Below are positions 1-5,593 of a stretch of DNA of 11,371 nucleotides, in pieces. The DNA is taken from NCBI GenBank assembly GCA_020849205.1, contig JADLGS010000073.1, forward strand, positions 1 to 11,371. The letters run 5' to 3'. Positions within the stretch are counted from its first letter, which is position 1; every line of letters starts with the position of its first letter. This DNA comes from Candidatus Falkowiibacteriota bacterium. Lineage in GTDB: Bacteria > Patescibacteriota > Patescibacteriia > CAIXNZ01 > JADLGS01. The notes beneath the pieces were generated by a model. It saw nothing but the letters and a program-made list of their open reading frames with translations. It was not told where the DNA came from and did no database searches. Made by a program: the position numbers and the translations under genes.

Positions 1-2
1 CA

Positions 3-551
3 CCAGACGATAACATGTTTGATGCGTTTGAGTATGCAGTCACGCAAGACGTTGCTCCACAATCATCTATTACCTTTGATTTCAACATTACGGCAAAAAA
101 TCAACCAGTTGAAATCCCACACCAAATCACTCTCATTCGCAATGATGTAGTAATCTTGCAATTCACACAAACAATTAACGTCATTTCACCGTATTACGCA
201 ACCGTCGTAAAACACAACTTCCCTACCGCGATGAAAACAACATGGCGCCCAACTGTTGAACTTACGCTTAAAAACGAAGGTTCAGAAAATTGGGTAAATC
301 CAACACTCAAATCAACTGACGTTGACGGCACTCTTTCGTGGTTCTTTGATTGGTCGTGGGTGGACAAGAAGACAGTTCAAGTAAAAAAAGCTACTATTAA
401 ACCAGGTGAAGAGGTTACCTTTAAATTCCGCATTAAACCATATTGGAAAGCCGGCACCTACCCTCACGTGTACAAATTATGGACTGGAAAACAGATGATT
501 CTCATTAATGGTCAAGAACTTCTTGAACGACAAACTCGAGTTGATCGATAA
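3..551 (+). CDS. C-terminal part of an Ig-like, probably exported protein (5' end outside window)
   Basis: The reading frame is open from the first full codon (position 3) to the TAA at 549-551, so the true start probably lies before the window; the ATG at 15 is simply the first Met visible. The translated part is rich in alternating hydrophobic and polar beta-strand sequence and has no membrane segment. Its second half resembles an Ig-like fold of the NBR1 or bacterial surface type: a conserved Trp in 'NEGSENW', a 'KPGEEVTFKFRI' strand and a 'KAGTYPHVYKLWTG' strand. From family knowledge such modules are non-catalytic and usually sit on extracellular or cell-wall proteins. The function of the whole protein cannot be read from this fragment. 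It runs in the same direction as galU, 27 nt upstream, with no terminator between, so read-through into galU is likely. Confidence is high that it is coding and low for the fold. Confidence 0.75.
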   Translation, partial: PDDNMFDAFEYAVTQDVAPQSSITFDFNITAKNQPVEIPHQITLIRNDVVILQFTQTINVISPYYATVVKHNFPTAMKTTWRPTVELTLKNEGSENWVNPTLKSTDVDGTLSWFFDWSWVDKKTVQVKKATIKPGEEVTFKFRIKPYWKAGTYPHVYKLWTGKQMILINGQELLERQTRVDR

Positions 552-569
552 GGATAAATGGTCTAAACT
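541..569 (+). promoter_or_regulatory. possible galU promoter
   Basis: TTGATC (541-546), a 17-nt spacer and TAAACT (564-569) form a moderate sigma70-type match, four of six bases in each box. The -35 box overlaps the end of the upstream gene. The predicted +1 lies only 2-3 nt before the galU ATG at 579, which fits the near-leaderless starts seen elsewhere here and the lack of a Shine-Dalgarno. Confidence 0.4.
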
Positions 570-578
570 AGTTGTTAT

Positions 579-1445
579 ATGCAAAAAATTCGAAAAGCAA
601 TTATCCCCGTTGCGGGGTTTGGAACGCGTTTCTTGCCCGCGACAAAGGCCATGCCAAAGGAGATGCTTCCTATCATCGATAAGCCGGTGATTCAGTATAT
701 TGTAGAGGAGGCGGTTGCTTCTGGAATTACTGATATTATTTTGGTGACGGGGCCTTCAAAGCGTGCGATTGAGGATCATTTTGATATTAATACAGAACTT
801 GAAGACTGGTGTCGTGATAGTGGTAAAACTGATCAAGCAAAAGAGATTCGCAGAATTGCGGAGCTTGCTAATTTTATTTATATTCGTCAAAAAGGACCAT
901 ACGGAAACGGAACGCCAGTCCTAAACGCAAAAGACGTCATTGGCGACGAACCGTTTGCTGTGATCTGGGGCGACGAACCGTTTGTAAACCCTGACGCTCC
1001 ACGTCTCAAACAACTTATCGACACATACGAACAACTACAAAGTCCGATCATGACTGCGCGTGAGATTGACGACGAAGGAACCAAGAAATATGGCGTTATC
1101 GAAGGTACGATGCAAAGCGCTGATATTGTAAAGGTGGAAAAAGTAATCGAAAAACCAGGGCCACAAGGAACGACGTCTCGCATTGGCGCGCTTGGCGCAT
1201 ACATCCTCACGCCAGATATCTTCCCTATTCTTGAAAACACAAAATTAGGAAAAGATGATGAACTCTGGCTCGTTGACGCAATCCAAGAACTTGGAAAACA
1301 ACGACCAATCCACGCGAAACTCGTTCAAGTAAAGTTGTATGACACAGGTTCAAAAATCGGTTGGCTCAAAGCAAATATTGACTTTGCGTTACAGCGCGAT
1401 GACTTGAAAGATGAGTTGAGGAAATATATTGATGAAATCAAGTAG
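579..1445 (+). CDS. galU: UTP--glucose-1-phosphate uridylyltransferase
   Basis: This cytosolic enzyme makes UDP-glucose and pyrophosphate from UTP and glucose-1-phosphate, the entry point for glucosylated envelope polymers. The 288 residues are close to the usual 290-300 of bacterial GalU. The nucleotide-binding signature GFGTRFLPATKAMPKEMLP is at about residues 13-31 and is followed by DKP (34-36). Further family features are 'YGVIEG', 'VEKVIEKP' and 'LGAYILTPDIF' in the C-terminal half. At the position where many homologues have a 'PDD'-like motif this protein has 'IWGDEPF'. The ATG at 579 was chosen because it places the signature at the normal distance from the N terminus; no Shine-Dalgarno precedes it. 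A hairpin terminator follows. Codon choice shifts near residue 107 (see findings). UDP-glucose could feed the polyprenyl-phosphate glucosyltransferase-like gene at 5582-6298, but that link is inference. Confidence 0.96.
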   Translation: MQKIRKAIIPVAGFGTRFLPATKAMPKEMLPIIDKPVIQYIVEEAVASGITDIILVTGPSKRAIEDHFDINTELEDWCRDSGKTDQAKEIRRIAELANFIYIRQKGPYGNGTPVLNAKDVIGDEPFAVIWGDEPFVNPDAPRLKQLIDTYEQLQSPIMTAREIDDEGTKKYGVIEGTMQSADIVKVEKVIEKPGPQGTTSRIGALGAYILTPDIFPILENTKLGKDDELWLVDAIQELGKQRPIHAKLVQVKLYDTGSKIGWLKANIDFALQRDDLKDELRKYIDEIK

Positions 1446-1466
1446 TTCAATAATTTAATGAACATG

Positions 1467-1497
1467 ATAACACGGGTAACCGTGTTATTATTTTTCT
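1467..1497 (+). terminator. intrinsic terminator after galU
   Basis: A 9-bp perfect stem (1467-1475 ATAACACGG pairing with 1480-1488) with a 4-nt GTAA loop is followed by a T-rich tail (TATTATTTTTCTT). It lies 21 nt after the galU stop and separates galU from the lipoprotein/pilin operon. Confidence 0.8.
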
Positions 1498-1518
1498 TAC
1501 CATTAACTGCAGTGAATA

Positions 1519-1527
1519 TGCTATAAT
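1519..1527 (+). promoter_or_regulatory. extended -10 promoter of the lipoprotein/pilin operon
   Basis: TGC followed by a perfect TATAAT (1522-1527) makes an extended -10 element. A weak -35-like TTACCA lies at 1497-1502 with a 19-nt spacer. The ATG at 1541 is 13 nt after the -10, so the 5' leader would be only about 7 nt and contains no Shine-Dalgarno. Confidence 0.65.
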
Positions 1528-1540
1528 AATCACACAAACC

Positions 1541-2914
1541 ATGCATATGAAATACACATTCAAACATGTCACTCTTTTTGCGATTATGGCTTCCCTGATC
1601 TTTACGGGAGCAAGCTGCTCACAATCAAGTGACCCACAACGATCACCGCTTCCAGTTACTATCGAATGGTGGACGGTTTTTAAAAATACTTCAGACATCA
1701 CGCCGCTAATCAGCGCCTACGAAGCTGCTCATCCTCACGTCAATGTTGTTGTCAAAAACATTCGATTTGAAGATTTCAAAGATGATTTACTCGATGCGCT
1801 CGCCGAAGACCGTGGTCCTGACATCTTCACCATTCACAACACAGAAATTGAACAATACAAGTCTAAAATAAGCGCGATGCCAGCGACTACAACCCTAGAA
1901 GAAGCGTATCAAAAAGGCACGCTCTCAAAAAAGGTGTATTCACGAAAAGTCGCCACGCCAAGCTTTACCCCTCGCTACATCAATCAAACTTTTCTTGATC
2001 AGGTAGTAAAAGATCTTTATCAACAAAATCAATTCTGGGGAGTTCCACTGTCAGTAGACACGCTTGCGCTCTACTACAACAAGGCGCTTCTTGCTGCCGC
2101 GGGAATCTCGCTTCCAGCAACTAACTACGCGACACTTCAAGAACATGTCTTAAAACTCACTAAGCAATCCGCGACAGGAACGTTAACGCAATCTGGAGTC
2201 GCGATGGGAACAGCAAACAATGTTGAACGATATCAAGACATTCTCTCTCTTCTCATGATGCAAAACGGAACTGAGATGACCAACGACAACGGTACTCCCA
2301 CTTTTCAAGCAATGCCAGAATCACTTGGTCGTCGCGAAACACTTCCCGCAGCAGATGCGCTTGGCTTTTACAGCGACTTTGCTTCGCCAACAAAGCAAGT
2401 CTACACATGGAATGAATCTCGACCAAACTCACTTGAGGCGTTTATGGCGGGTAGCGTTGGTTACCTATTTGGATACGCCTATCACCTCCCAACTATCAAA
2501 GCACAAGCGCCAAAGTTAAATCTTGGAATCGCAAAAGCTCCTCAAATTACGGGAAATACAGAGGTTAACTTCGCGAATTACTGGGTTGAAGTGGTATCAA
2601 ATAAATCAAAGAATTCTGATGTAGCATGGAACTTCTTGCAGTTCATTTCACAACCAGAAAACGTAAAACTCTATCTTGAGCAAGCGAAACTTCCAACAGC
2701 AACAAAAACGCTCATAGACGCGCAAAAAGAAGATGTTGAGATTGGGGTTTTTGCTGAACAACTCCTCACTGCAAAATCATGGTATCAAGGCAAAAACCCA
2801 CAAGTTGTCGACGAAACATTCGCACAGATGATAAATGAATACAAACTTGGAACACTTGATGTAGATGAAATTTTAAGCAAAGCCGCGTCACGCATAAATC
2901 AATCACGAAGATAG
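1541..2914 (+). CDS. ABC transporter extracellular solute-binding lipoprotein (family 1, sugar type)
   Basis: A 457-residue extracellular solute-binding protein of the SBP_bac_1 class, which captures sugars or similar solutes for an ABC importer. The N terminus has a basic start, a hydrophobic stretch (about residues 10-23) and a probable lipid-attachment Cys26 in TGASC; the -3 residue is Gly rather than the usual Leu, so lipidation is likely but not certain. Class features are 'IEWWTVF' (first strand), 'GPDIFTIHNTEIEQY', FWGVPLSVDTLALYYNK at about 165-181, 'FMAGSVGYLFGYAYHLP', and a C-terminal 'AWNFLQFISQPENVK'. The second ATG at 1547 is an alternative start. The stop is 3 nt before the first pilin gene, so the two are co-transcribed. 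No permease or ATPase gene is in the window, so the substrate and transport partner are unknown; it may serve the envelope machinery beside it instead of import. Confidence 0.88.
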   Translation: MHMKYTFKHVTLFAIMASLIFTGASCSQSSDPQRSPLPVTIEWWTVFKNTSDITPLISAYEAAHPHVNVVVKNIRFEDFKDDLLDALAEDRGPDIFTIHNTEIEQYKSKISAMPATTTLEEAYQKGTLSKKVYSRKVATPSFTPRYINQTFLDQVVKDLYQQNQFWGVPLSVDTLALYYNKALLAAAGISLPATNYATLQEHVLKLTKQSATGTLTQSGVAMGTANNVERYQDILSLLMMQNGTEMTNDNGTPTFQAMPESLGRRETLPAADALGFYSDFASPTKQVYTWNESRPNSLEAFMAGSVGYLFGYAYHLPTIKAQAPKLNLGIAKAPQITGNTEVNFANYWVEVVSNKSKNSDVAWNFLQFISQPENVKLYLEQAKLPTATKTLIDAQKEDVEIGVFAEQLLTAKSWYQGKNPQVVDETFAQMINEYKLGTLDVDEILSKAASRINQSRR

Positions 2915-2917
2915 CCT

Positions 2918-3340
2918 ATGAAAAAAATTTTATTACTTATCATAACTATCGCGATCCTTGCGCCACTCAACTCTCAGGCGCAACCAATTGCAGGTGATCA
3001 AGGATTGTTAACGGGGCTTGATTGTGTCTCTGATGGTAATTGTCAGATCTGCGACATCATGATTGTTGCTAACAACATCATCAAGGTAATCCTAGGATTA
3101 AGTGGTAGCATCGCGTTACTCGCCTGCCTCATCTCTGGTGGATACCTCCTTATATCACAAGGCGGTGAATATAAGAAAAAAGCATACGAAACAGCAAAAA
3201 CCGCGCTCATTGGACTTGCTATAATATTCTTCGCGTACCCGCTTGTTAATCTAGGCTTAAACATTGTCACCGGAAGCGCCGACATAACAGAACCTGCAAA
3301 AGTATTTGGATCACAAGCTTGGACTGATTTTTGTAAATAA
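2918..3340 (+). CDS. pilin-like protein A (T4SS pilin / VirB2-TrbC style, Cys-containing)
   Basis: A 140-residue protein with a Sec signal peptide (MKK, hydrophobic core, probable cleavage after NSQA at residue 21), then two predicted membrane helices at about 54-78 and 96-118 joined by a short charged loop (GGEYKKKAYETAK). This layout and the motifs 'IIKVILGLSGSIALL', 'GGYLLISQGG' and 'TALIGLAIIFFAYPLVN' match the small pilin family found next to type IV secretion genes and common in Patescibacteria. It is the most divergent of the six copies. It adds C36, C42 and C45 before the first helix and a roughly 20-residue C-terminal tail with C139, which could form extracellular disulfides. The start is 3 nt after the lipoprotein stop and the stop is 3 nt before pilin B, so translation is probably coupled; no Shine-Dalgarno is visible. 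The role in a pilus or secretion fibre is inferred. Confidence 0.8.
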   Translation: MKKILLLIITIAILAPLNSQAQPIAGDQGLLTGLDCVSDGNCQICDIMIVANNIIKVILGLSGSIALLACLISGGYLLISQGGEYKKKAYETAKTALIGLAIIFFAYPLVNLGLNIVTGSADITEPAKVFGSQAWTDFCK

Positions 3341-3343
3341 ACT

Positions 3344-3673
3344 ATGAAAAGAATTTTAACAACAACTCTACTTGGACTACATGTATTTGCCAACAAAGCA
3401 CACGCAGTGGCGTTAGCAAATCCACTTGGTCAAAATAAAGTCGATCCTAATCAAATTATTGGAAACATTATAAAGAGTGGTCTCTCATTTCTTGGTATCG
3501 TAGCGCTCGTAATGTTTTTGTATGGAGGCTTGCAAATGTTTTTTTCGCGCGGCGATGACAAAAAAATCAAACAGGGTCGCGACACAATTATCTGGGCAGC
3601 TATTGGACTTGTTGTAATATTTTCGAGCTACGCCCTCGTTTCATACGTGCTCGCCTTTATTACCACATTATAA
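3344..3673 (+). CDS. pilin-like protein B (two-helix T4SS pilin family)
   Basis: A 109-residue protein with a Sec signal peptide (MKR start, probable cleavage after NKAHA, residue 21) followed by the family core: helix 1 at about 44-62 (GLSFLGIVALVMFLYGG), a charged loop SRGDDKKIKQGRD (68-80) and helix 2 at about 82-106 (IIWAAIGLVVIFSSYALV). It shares with copy D the pattern GGLxMxFSxGD, then GRxTIxW, and differs there from copies C, E and F, which have GFxWM and a KKAK-type loop. It begins 3 nt after the stop of A with no ribosome-binding site, so it should be translated by coupling from A. No hairpin follows it, so the transcript probably continues into C. Family members assemble in the membrane as pilus subunits after signal removal; that this one does so is inference. 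Confidence 0.8.
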   Translation: MKRILTTTLLGLHVFANKAHAVALANPLGQNKVDPNQIIGNIIKSGLSFLGIVALVMFLYGGLQMFFSRGDDKKIKQGRDTIIWAAIGLVVIFSSYALVSYVLAFITTL

Positions 3674-3719
3674 TCATGTATACTATTAATAAGTAAATAA
3701 TTAATTATATCTTTTACCT

Positions 3720-4124
3720 ATGCTCAAAAAGATTTTAGCAACACTCGCAACATTTGCGCTCGTTGCTGCCCCTGCCTTCGTTGGCGCTCAAACTCTTAGC
3801 TCAGACCCTGAGGATCCGTTTGGACTCGCTCCAGGACAAAACCTCTACGGAAGTTCTGATCAAGACTTACGCGTCACCATCGTCAACATTATCAACGTAT
3901 TCATGGGACTTCTTGGTACTGTTGCTGTGGTAATCATTCTCTACGGTGGATTCAAGTGGATGACTGCTGGTGGTGAATCAAAAGGAACTGAACAAGCCAA
4001 AAAACTTATTATCAATGGTATTATTGGACTTGTAATCATCTTGTCATCATACGCAATCGCTCGCTTCGTCCTTGTATCGCTTCTTCGCGGTACGGGTGGA
4101 AGTGGTTCTGAGCTCTATCAATAA
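3720..4124 (+). CDS. pilin-like protein C (two-helix T4SS pilin family)
   Basis: A 134-residue protein with a signal peptide (MLKK, hydrophobic core, cleavage likely after FVGA at residue 23), an acidic 25-residue mature N-terminal segment, helix 1 at about 54-76 (IINVFMGLLGTVAVVIILYGG), the FKWMTAGG turn, a loop with KGTEQAKK, helix 2 at about 97-121 and a Gly/Ser-rich tail. It is the best consensus example of the family here and groups with E and F. A 46-nt AT-rich gap separates it from B. That gap contains TATACT (3679-3684), a possible extra promoter with a roughly 29-nt leader and no good -35, so read-through from the 1519 promoter is the simpler view. A strong GC-rich terminator follows directly and ends this transcription unit. 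Confidence 0.82.
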   Translation: MLKKILATLATFALVAAPAFVGAQTLSSDPEDPFGLAPGQNLYGSSDQDLRVTIVNIINVFMGLLGTVAVVIILYGGFKWMTAGGESKGTEQAKKLIINGIIGLVIILSSYAIARFVLVSLLRGTGGSGSELYQ

Positions 4125-4133
4125 ACCAAAACC

Positions 4134-4167
4134 ACCACGGCAGTCGCGACTGCCGTGGTTTTGTTTT
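4134..4167 (+). terminator. strong intrinsic terminator after pilin C
   Basis: A perfect 13-nt inverted repeat (4134-4146 ACCACGGCAGTCG, complement at 4147-4159) has no spacer, so the loop forms from the central CGCG. A T-rich tail (TTTGTTTT) follows. It marks the end of the lipoprotein/pilin A-B-C unit. Confidence 0.9.
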
Positions 4168-4177
4168 CCACACCTCC

Positions 4178-4205
4178 GACTTCTGACTCCTGACTTCTGG
4201 CTCCT
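4178..4205 (+). repeat. tandem heptamer repeat (4 units) upstream of the pilin D promoter
   Basis: Four consecutive 7-nt units fit the pattern G(A/G)CT(T/C)CT: GACTTCT, GACTCCT, GACTTCT and GGCTCCT. The preceding CACCTCC may be a decayed fifth unit. The array sits between the terminator of pilin C and the -10 of pilin D, occupying the region where a -35 would be. Confidence 0.75.
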
Positions 4206-4211
4206 TATTTA

Positions 4212-4220
4212 TGTTATAAT
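4212..4220 (+). promoter_or_regulatory. extended -10 promoter of pilin D, leaderless
   Basis: TGT plus a perfect TATAAT (4215-4220) is followed by exactly 6 nt (AACCAC) and then the ATG at 4227, so the predicted +1 is the A of the start codon. No recognisable -35; the heptamer array occupies that position. Confidence 0.7.
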
Positions 4221-4226
4221 AACCAC

Positions 4227-4703
4227 ATGTCTCGAAAACTACTTATCATAGGCACTATTATTGTGCTTTCAATAATGTTAACTGGCTATTCGTTTGCTGC
4301 TCCGACTGTACCACCGACAGATCCTTTAGTAGGCGGTCAAACCAGTGGCGCTGGAAGCACTAGTACCAACACCTCTTCATCAGATAATTCAGTTGGAGGG
4401 GTTCAAGCAGCAATTAACTCGCTTGAAGCAACAACTTCAGCAGCTGGTCTGCCAAAGCAAACGCTTGGCGCAACGCTCAAAAAAGTGATTGATAACGTGA
4501 TTGGATTGTTAGGAGCGGCATTCTTGATTCTCTGTATCTACGGCGGACTTCGTATGATGTTCTCAAAAGGAGACGAGAAAGCGTATGCAGAAGGAAGAAA
4601 GACGATTTCGTGGGGTGTTATTGGCATGATCGTTATACTTGTTTCTTACGGTATAGTTGATCTCTTGTTTGGCGTAGTGGTACCTGGAATATCAGGGCAA
4701 TAA
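4227..4703 (+). CDS. pilin-like protein D (two-helix T4SS pilin family, with Ser/Thr/Gly linker)
   Basis: A 158-residue protein, the longest copy. It has a signal peptide (MSRK, hydrophobic core, likely cleavage around YSFAA, residue 25), a low-complexity extracellular segment rich in Ser, Thr, Gly and Asn (about 38-58) that the other copies lack, helix 1 at about 88-107 (VIGLLGAAFLILCIYGG), the loop MFSKGDEKAYAEGRKTISW (111-129) and helix 2 at about 129-153. The loop pattern FSKGDEK, then GRKTISW closely parallels copy B (FSRGDDKK, then GRDTIIW), indicating common descent by duplication. The start at 4227 is fixed by the -10 hexamer 6 nt upstream; there is no Shine-Dalgarno. It is followed after a 36-nt AT-rich gap by E, again mirroring the B-C pair. 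Surface exposure of the linker is inferred. Confidence 0.82.
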   Translation: MSRKLLIIGTIIVLSIMLTGYSFAAPTVPPTDPLVGGQTSGAGSTSTNTSSSDNSVGGVQAAINSLEATTSAAGLPKQTLGATLKKVIDNVIGLLGAAFLILCIYGGLRMMFSKGDEKAYAEGRKTISWGVIGMIVILVSYGIVDLLFGVVVPGISGQ

Positions 4704-4739
4704 ACTTAATTAATAAACTATTTAAATAAATAATTTTAT

Positions 4740-5123
4740 ATGAAAAAATTTCTTTCGTTCGCACTTTCGTTAGCGCTCGCGCTCACCTTAGGAGTAGTAT
4801 CAGTTCAAGCAGCAACTGATACTCTTGATGATCTTAAGTTAGAAAATCTATCTAATCAACTTGATGTGTCTGCTCAAGGTCCTGCTGAAACACTCGTTAC
4901 AATCATTAATACACTCTTCGGACTTCTTGGAACAGTCGCCCTCCTCATCTTCCTTTACGCAGGTTTTCAATGGATGATGTCAGGAGACTCTGCTGATGGA
5001 GCAAAGAAGGCAAAAGAGAGAATGAAAAATGCAGCTATTGGTATCTTCCTCATCCTTGCAGCATATTCAATTTCATCGTTTGTAATCAATGCGCTTACTA
5101 CTGCAACTGGTGGTAATGGGTAA
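4740..5123 (+). CDS. pilin-like protein E (two-helix T4SS pilin family)
   Basis: A 127-residue protein with a clear signal peptide (MKKFLSFALS, cleavage likely after VSVQA at residue 24), an acidic mature N-terminal segment, helix 1 at about 53-74 (IINTLFGLLGTVALLIFLYAG), FQWMMSGD, a basic loop AKKAKERMKN (88-97), helix 2 at about 98-119 and a short Gly/Asn tail. It is closest to copies C and F (FxWMM turn, KKAK loop, AYSIxSFV-type second helix). The AT-rich region before it contains AATAAT (4729-4734) 5 nt before the ATG, a possible weak leaderless promoter in addition to read-through from D. No Shine-Dalgarno is present. A 13-bp hairpin terminator follows 8 nt after the stop. Confidence 0.82.
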   Translation: MKKFLSFALSLALALTLGVVSVQAATDTLDDLKLENLSNQLDVSAQGPAETLVTIINTLFGLLGTVALLIFLYAGFQWMMSGDSADGAKKAKERMKNAAIGIFLILAAYSISSFVINALTTATGGNG

Positions 5124-5131
5124 TTAATAAC

Positions 5132-5165
5132 AAAAAACCCTCAAGGAATTGAGGGTTTTTTATTT
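5132..5165 (+). terminator. intrinsic terminator after pilin E
   Basis: A 13-bp perfect stem (5132-5144 AAAAAACCCTCAA pairing with 5149-5161) with a GGAA loop is flanked by A and T runs, so the T-tract is continuous with the stem and TATTTT follows. It ends the D-E unit just before the pilin F promoter. Confidence 0.9.
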
Positions 5166-5178
5166 TACTCTTTTCGTA

Positions 5179-5187
5179 TGATATAAT
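5179..5187 (+). promoter_or_regulatory. extended -10 promoter of pilin F, leaderless
   Basis: TGA plus a perfect TATAAT (5182-5187) lies exactly 6 nt (AGTAGC) before the ATG at 5194. The position of a -35 falls in the T-rich tail of the preceding terminator and matches poorly, so the TGn extension probably compensates. Confidence 0.7.
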
Positions 5188-5193
5188 AGTAGC

Positions 5194-5565
5194 ATGAAAT
5201 ATTTCTCATTTATTATCGGGTGTCTCATAATTCTTGGTGTTAGTGTCTCAAACGCTATCGCAATCACTCCACAACAACATCTTGAGTCTGTAGATTACAC
5301 AAATGTACAAACTAATGAAGTACGCGGTAGCGCTGCTTTGGTTATTGTAAATTTTATTAATGTTGTCTTTGGTTTACTTGGCGTTGTTATTCTCGTCTAT
5401 TTCTTGTACGCAGGTTTTAAATGGATGATGGCGCAAGATAATCAAGGTGAGGTCAAAAAAGCAAAGGATATCATGAAAAACGTCGCCATTGGCGCATTCG
5501 TTATCCTCATCTCCTACTCACTCGCAACCTTTGTCACCAACGCGCTACTTAACTTAAATAAATAA
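5194..5565 (+). CDS. pilin-like protein F (two-helix T4SS pilin family)
   Basis: A 123-residue protein with a signal peptide (MKYFSFIIG, hydrophobic core, cleavage likely after SNAIA at residue 23), a polar mature N-terminal segment (24-44), helix 1 at about 47-71 (INVVFGLLGVVILVYFLYAG), FKWMMAQD, loop EVKKAKDIMKN (86-96) and helix 2 at about 97-119 (VAIGAFVILISYSLATFV). The turn, the loop and the second helix align closely with E (FQWMMSGD, then AKKAKERMKN), so F and E look like the most recent pair. It is transcribed from its own promoter and the start is set by the -10 hexamer 6 nt upstream. Its stop codon lies inside the left arm of a hairpin shared with the convergent glycosyltransferase gene. 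No VirB4- or VirD4-type ATPase is in the window, so the assembly machinery must be elsewhere. Confidence 0.82.
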   Translation: MKYFSFIIGCLIILGVSVSNAIAITPQQHLESVDYTNVQTNEVRGSAALVIVNFINVVFGLLGVVILVYFLYAGFKWMMAQDNQGEVKKAKDIMKNVAIGAFVILISYSLATFVTNALLNLNK

Positions 5566-5593
5566 CTTCCGACTCTGGAAGTTATTTATTTTC
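5560..5593. terminator. bidirectional terminator between pilin F and the convergent glycosyltransferase
   Basis: An 11-bp perfect stem (5560-5570 AAATAACTTCC pairing with 5577-5587) with a GACTCT loop is flanked on both sides by TTATTTATTT when read outward, so it can serve both strands. The stop codons of both genes (5563-5565 plus, 5582-5584 minus) lie inside its arms. Confidence 0.8.

Noticed and set aside
508..690. A plus-strand ORF overlapping the end of the first gene and the start of galU
   Set aside because: It is out of frame with two well-supported genes, has no family features and no promoter or ribosome-binding site.
887..1240. A 117-codon antisense ORF within galU
   Set aside because: It is the mirror of a strongly coding region; its protein looks like random Ser/Pro-rich translation and galU motifs explain the DNA.
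4178..4205. A -35 box for pilin D in the heptamer array (TGACTT at 4191-4196)
   Set aside because: The match is weak and the phase arises from the repeat; the extended -10 is sufficient.
1541..5565. A toxin, defence or prophage island
   Set aside because: No integrase, transposase, toxin, nuclease or phage protein is present; the small proteins are all of the two-helix pilin type.
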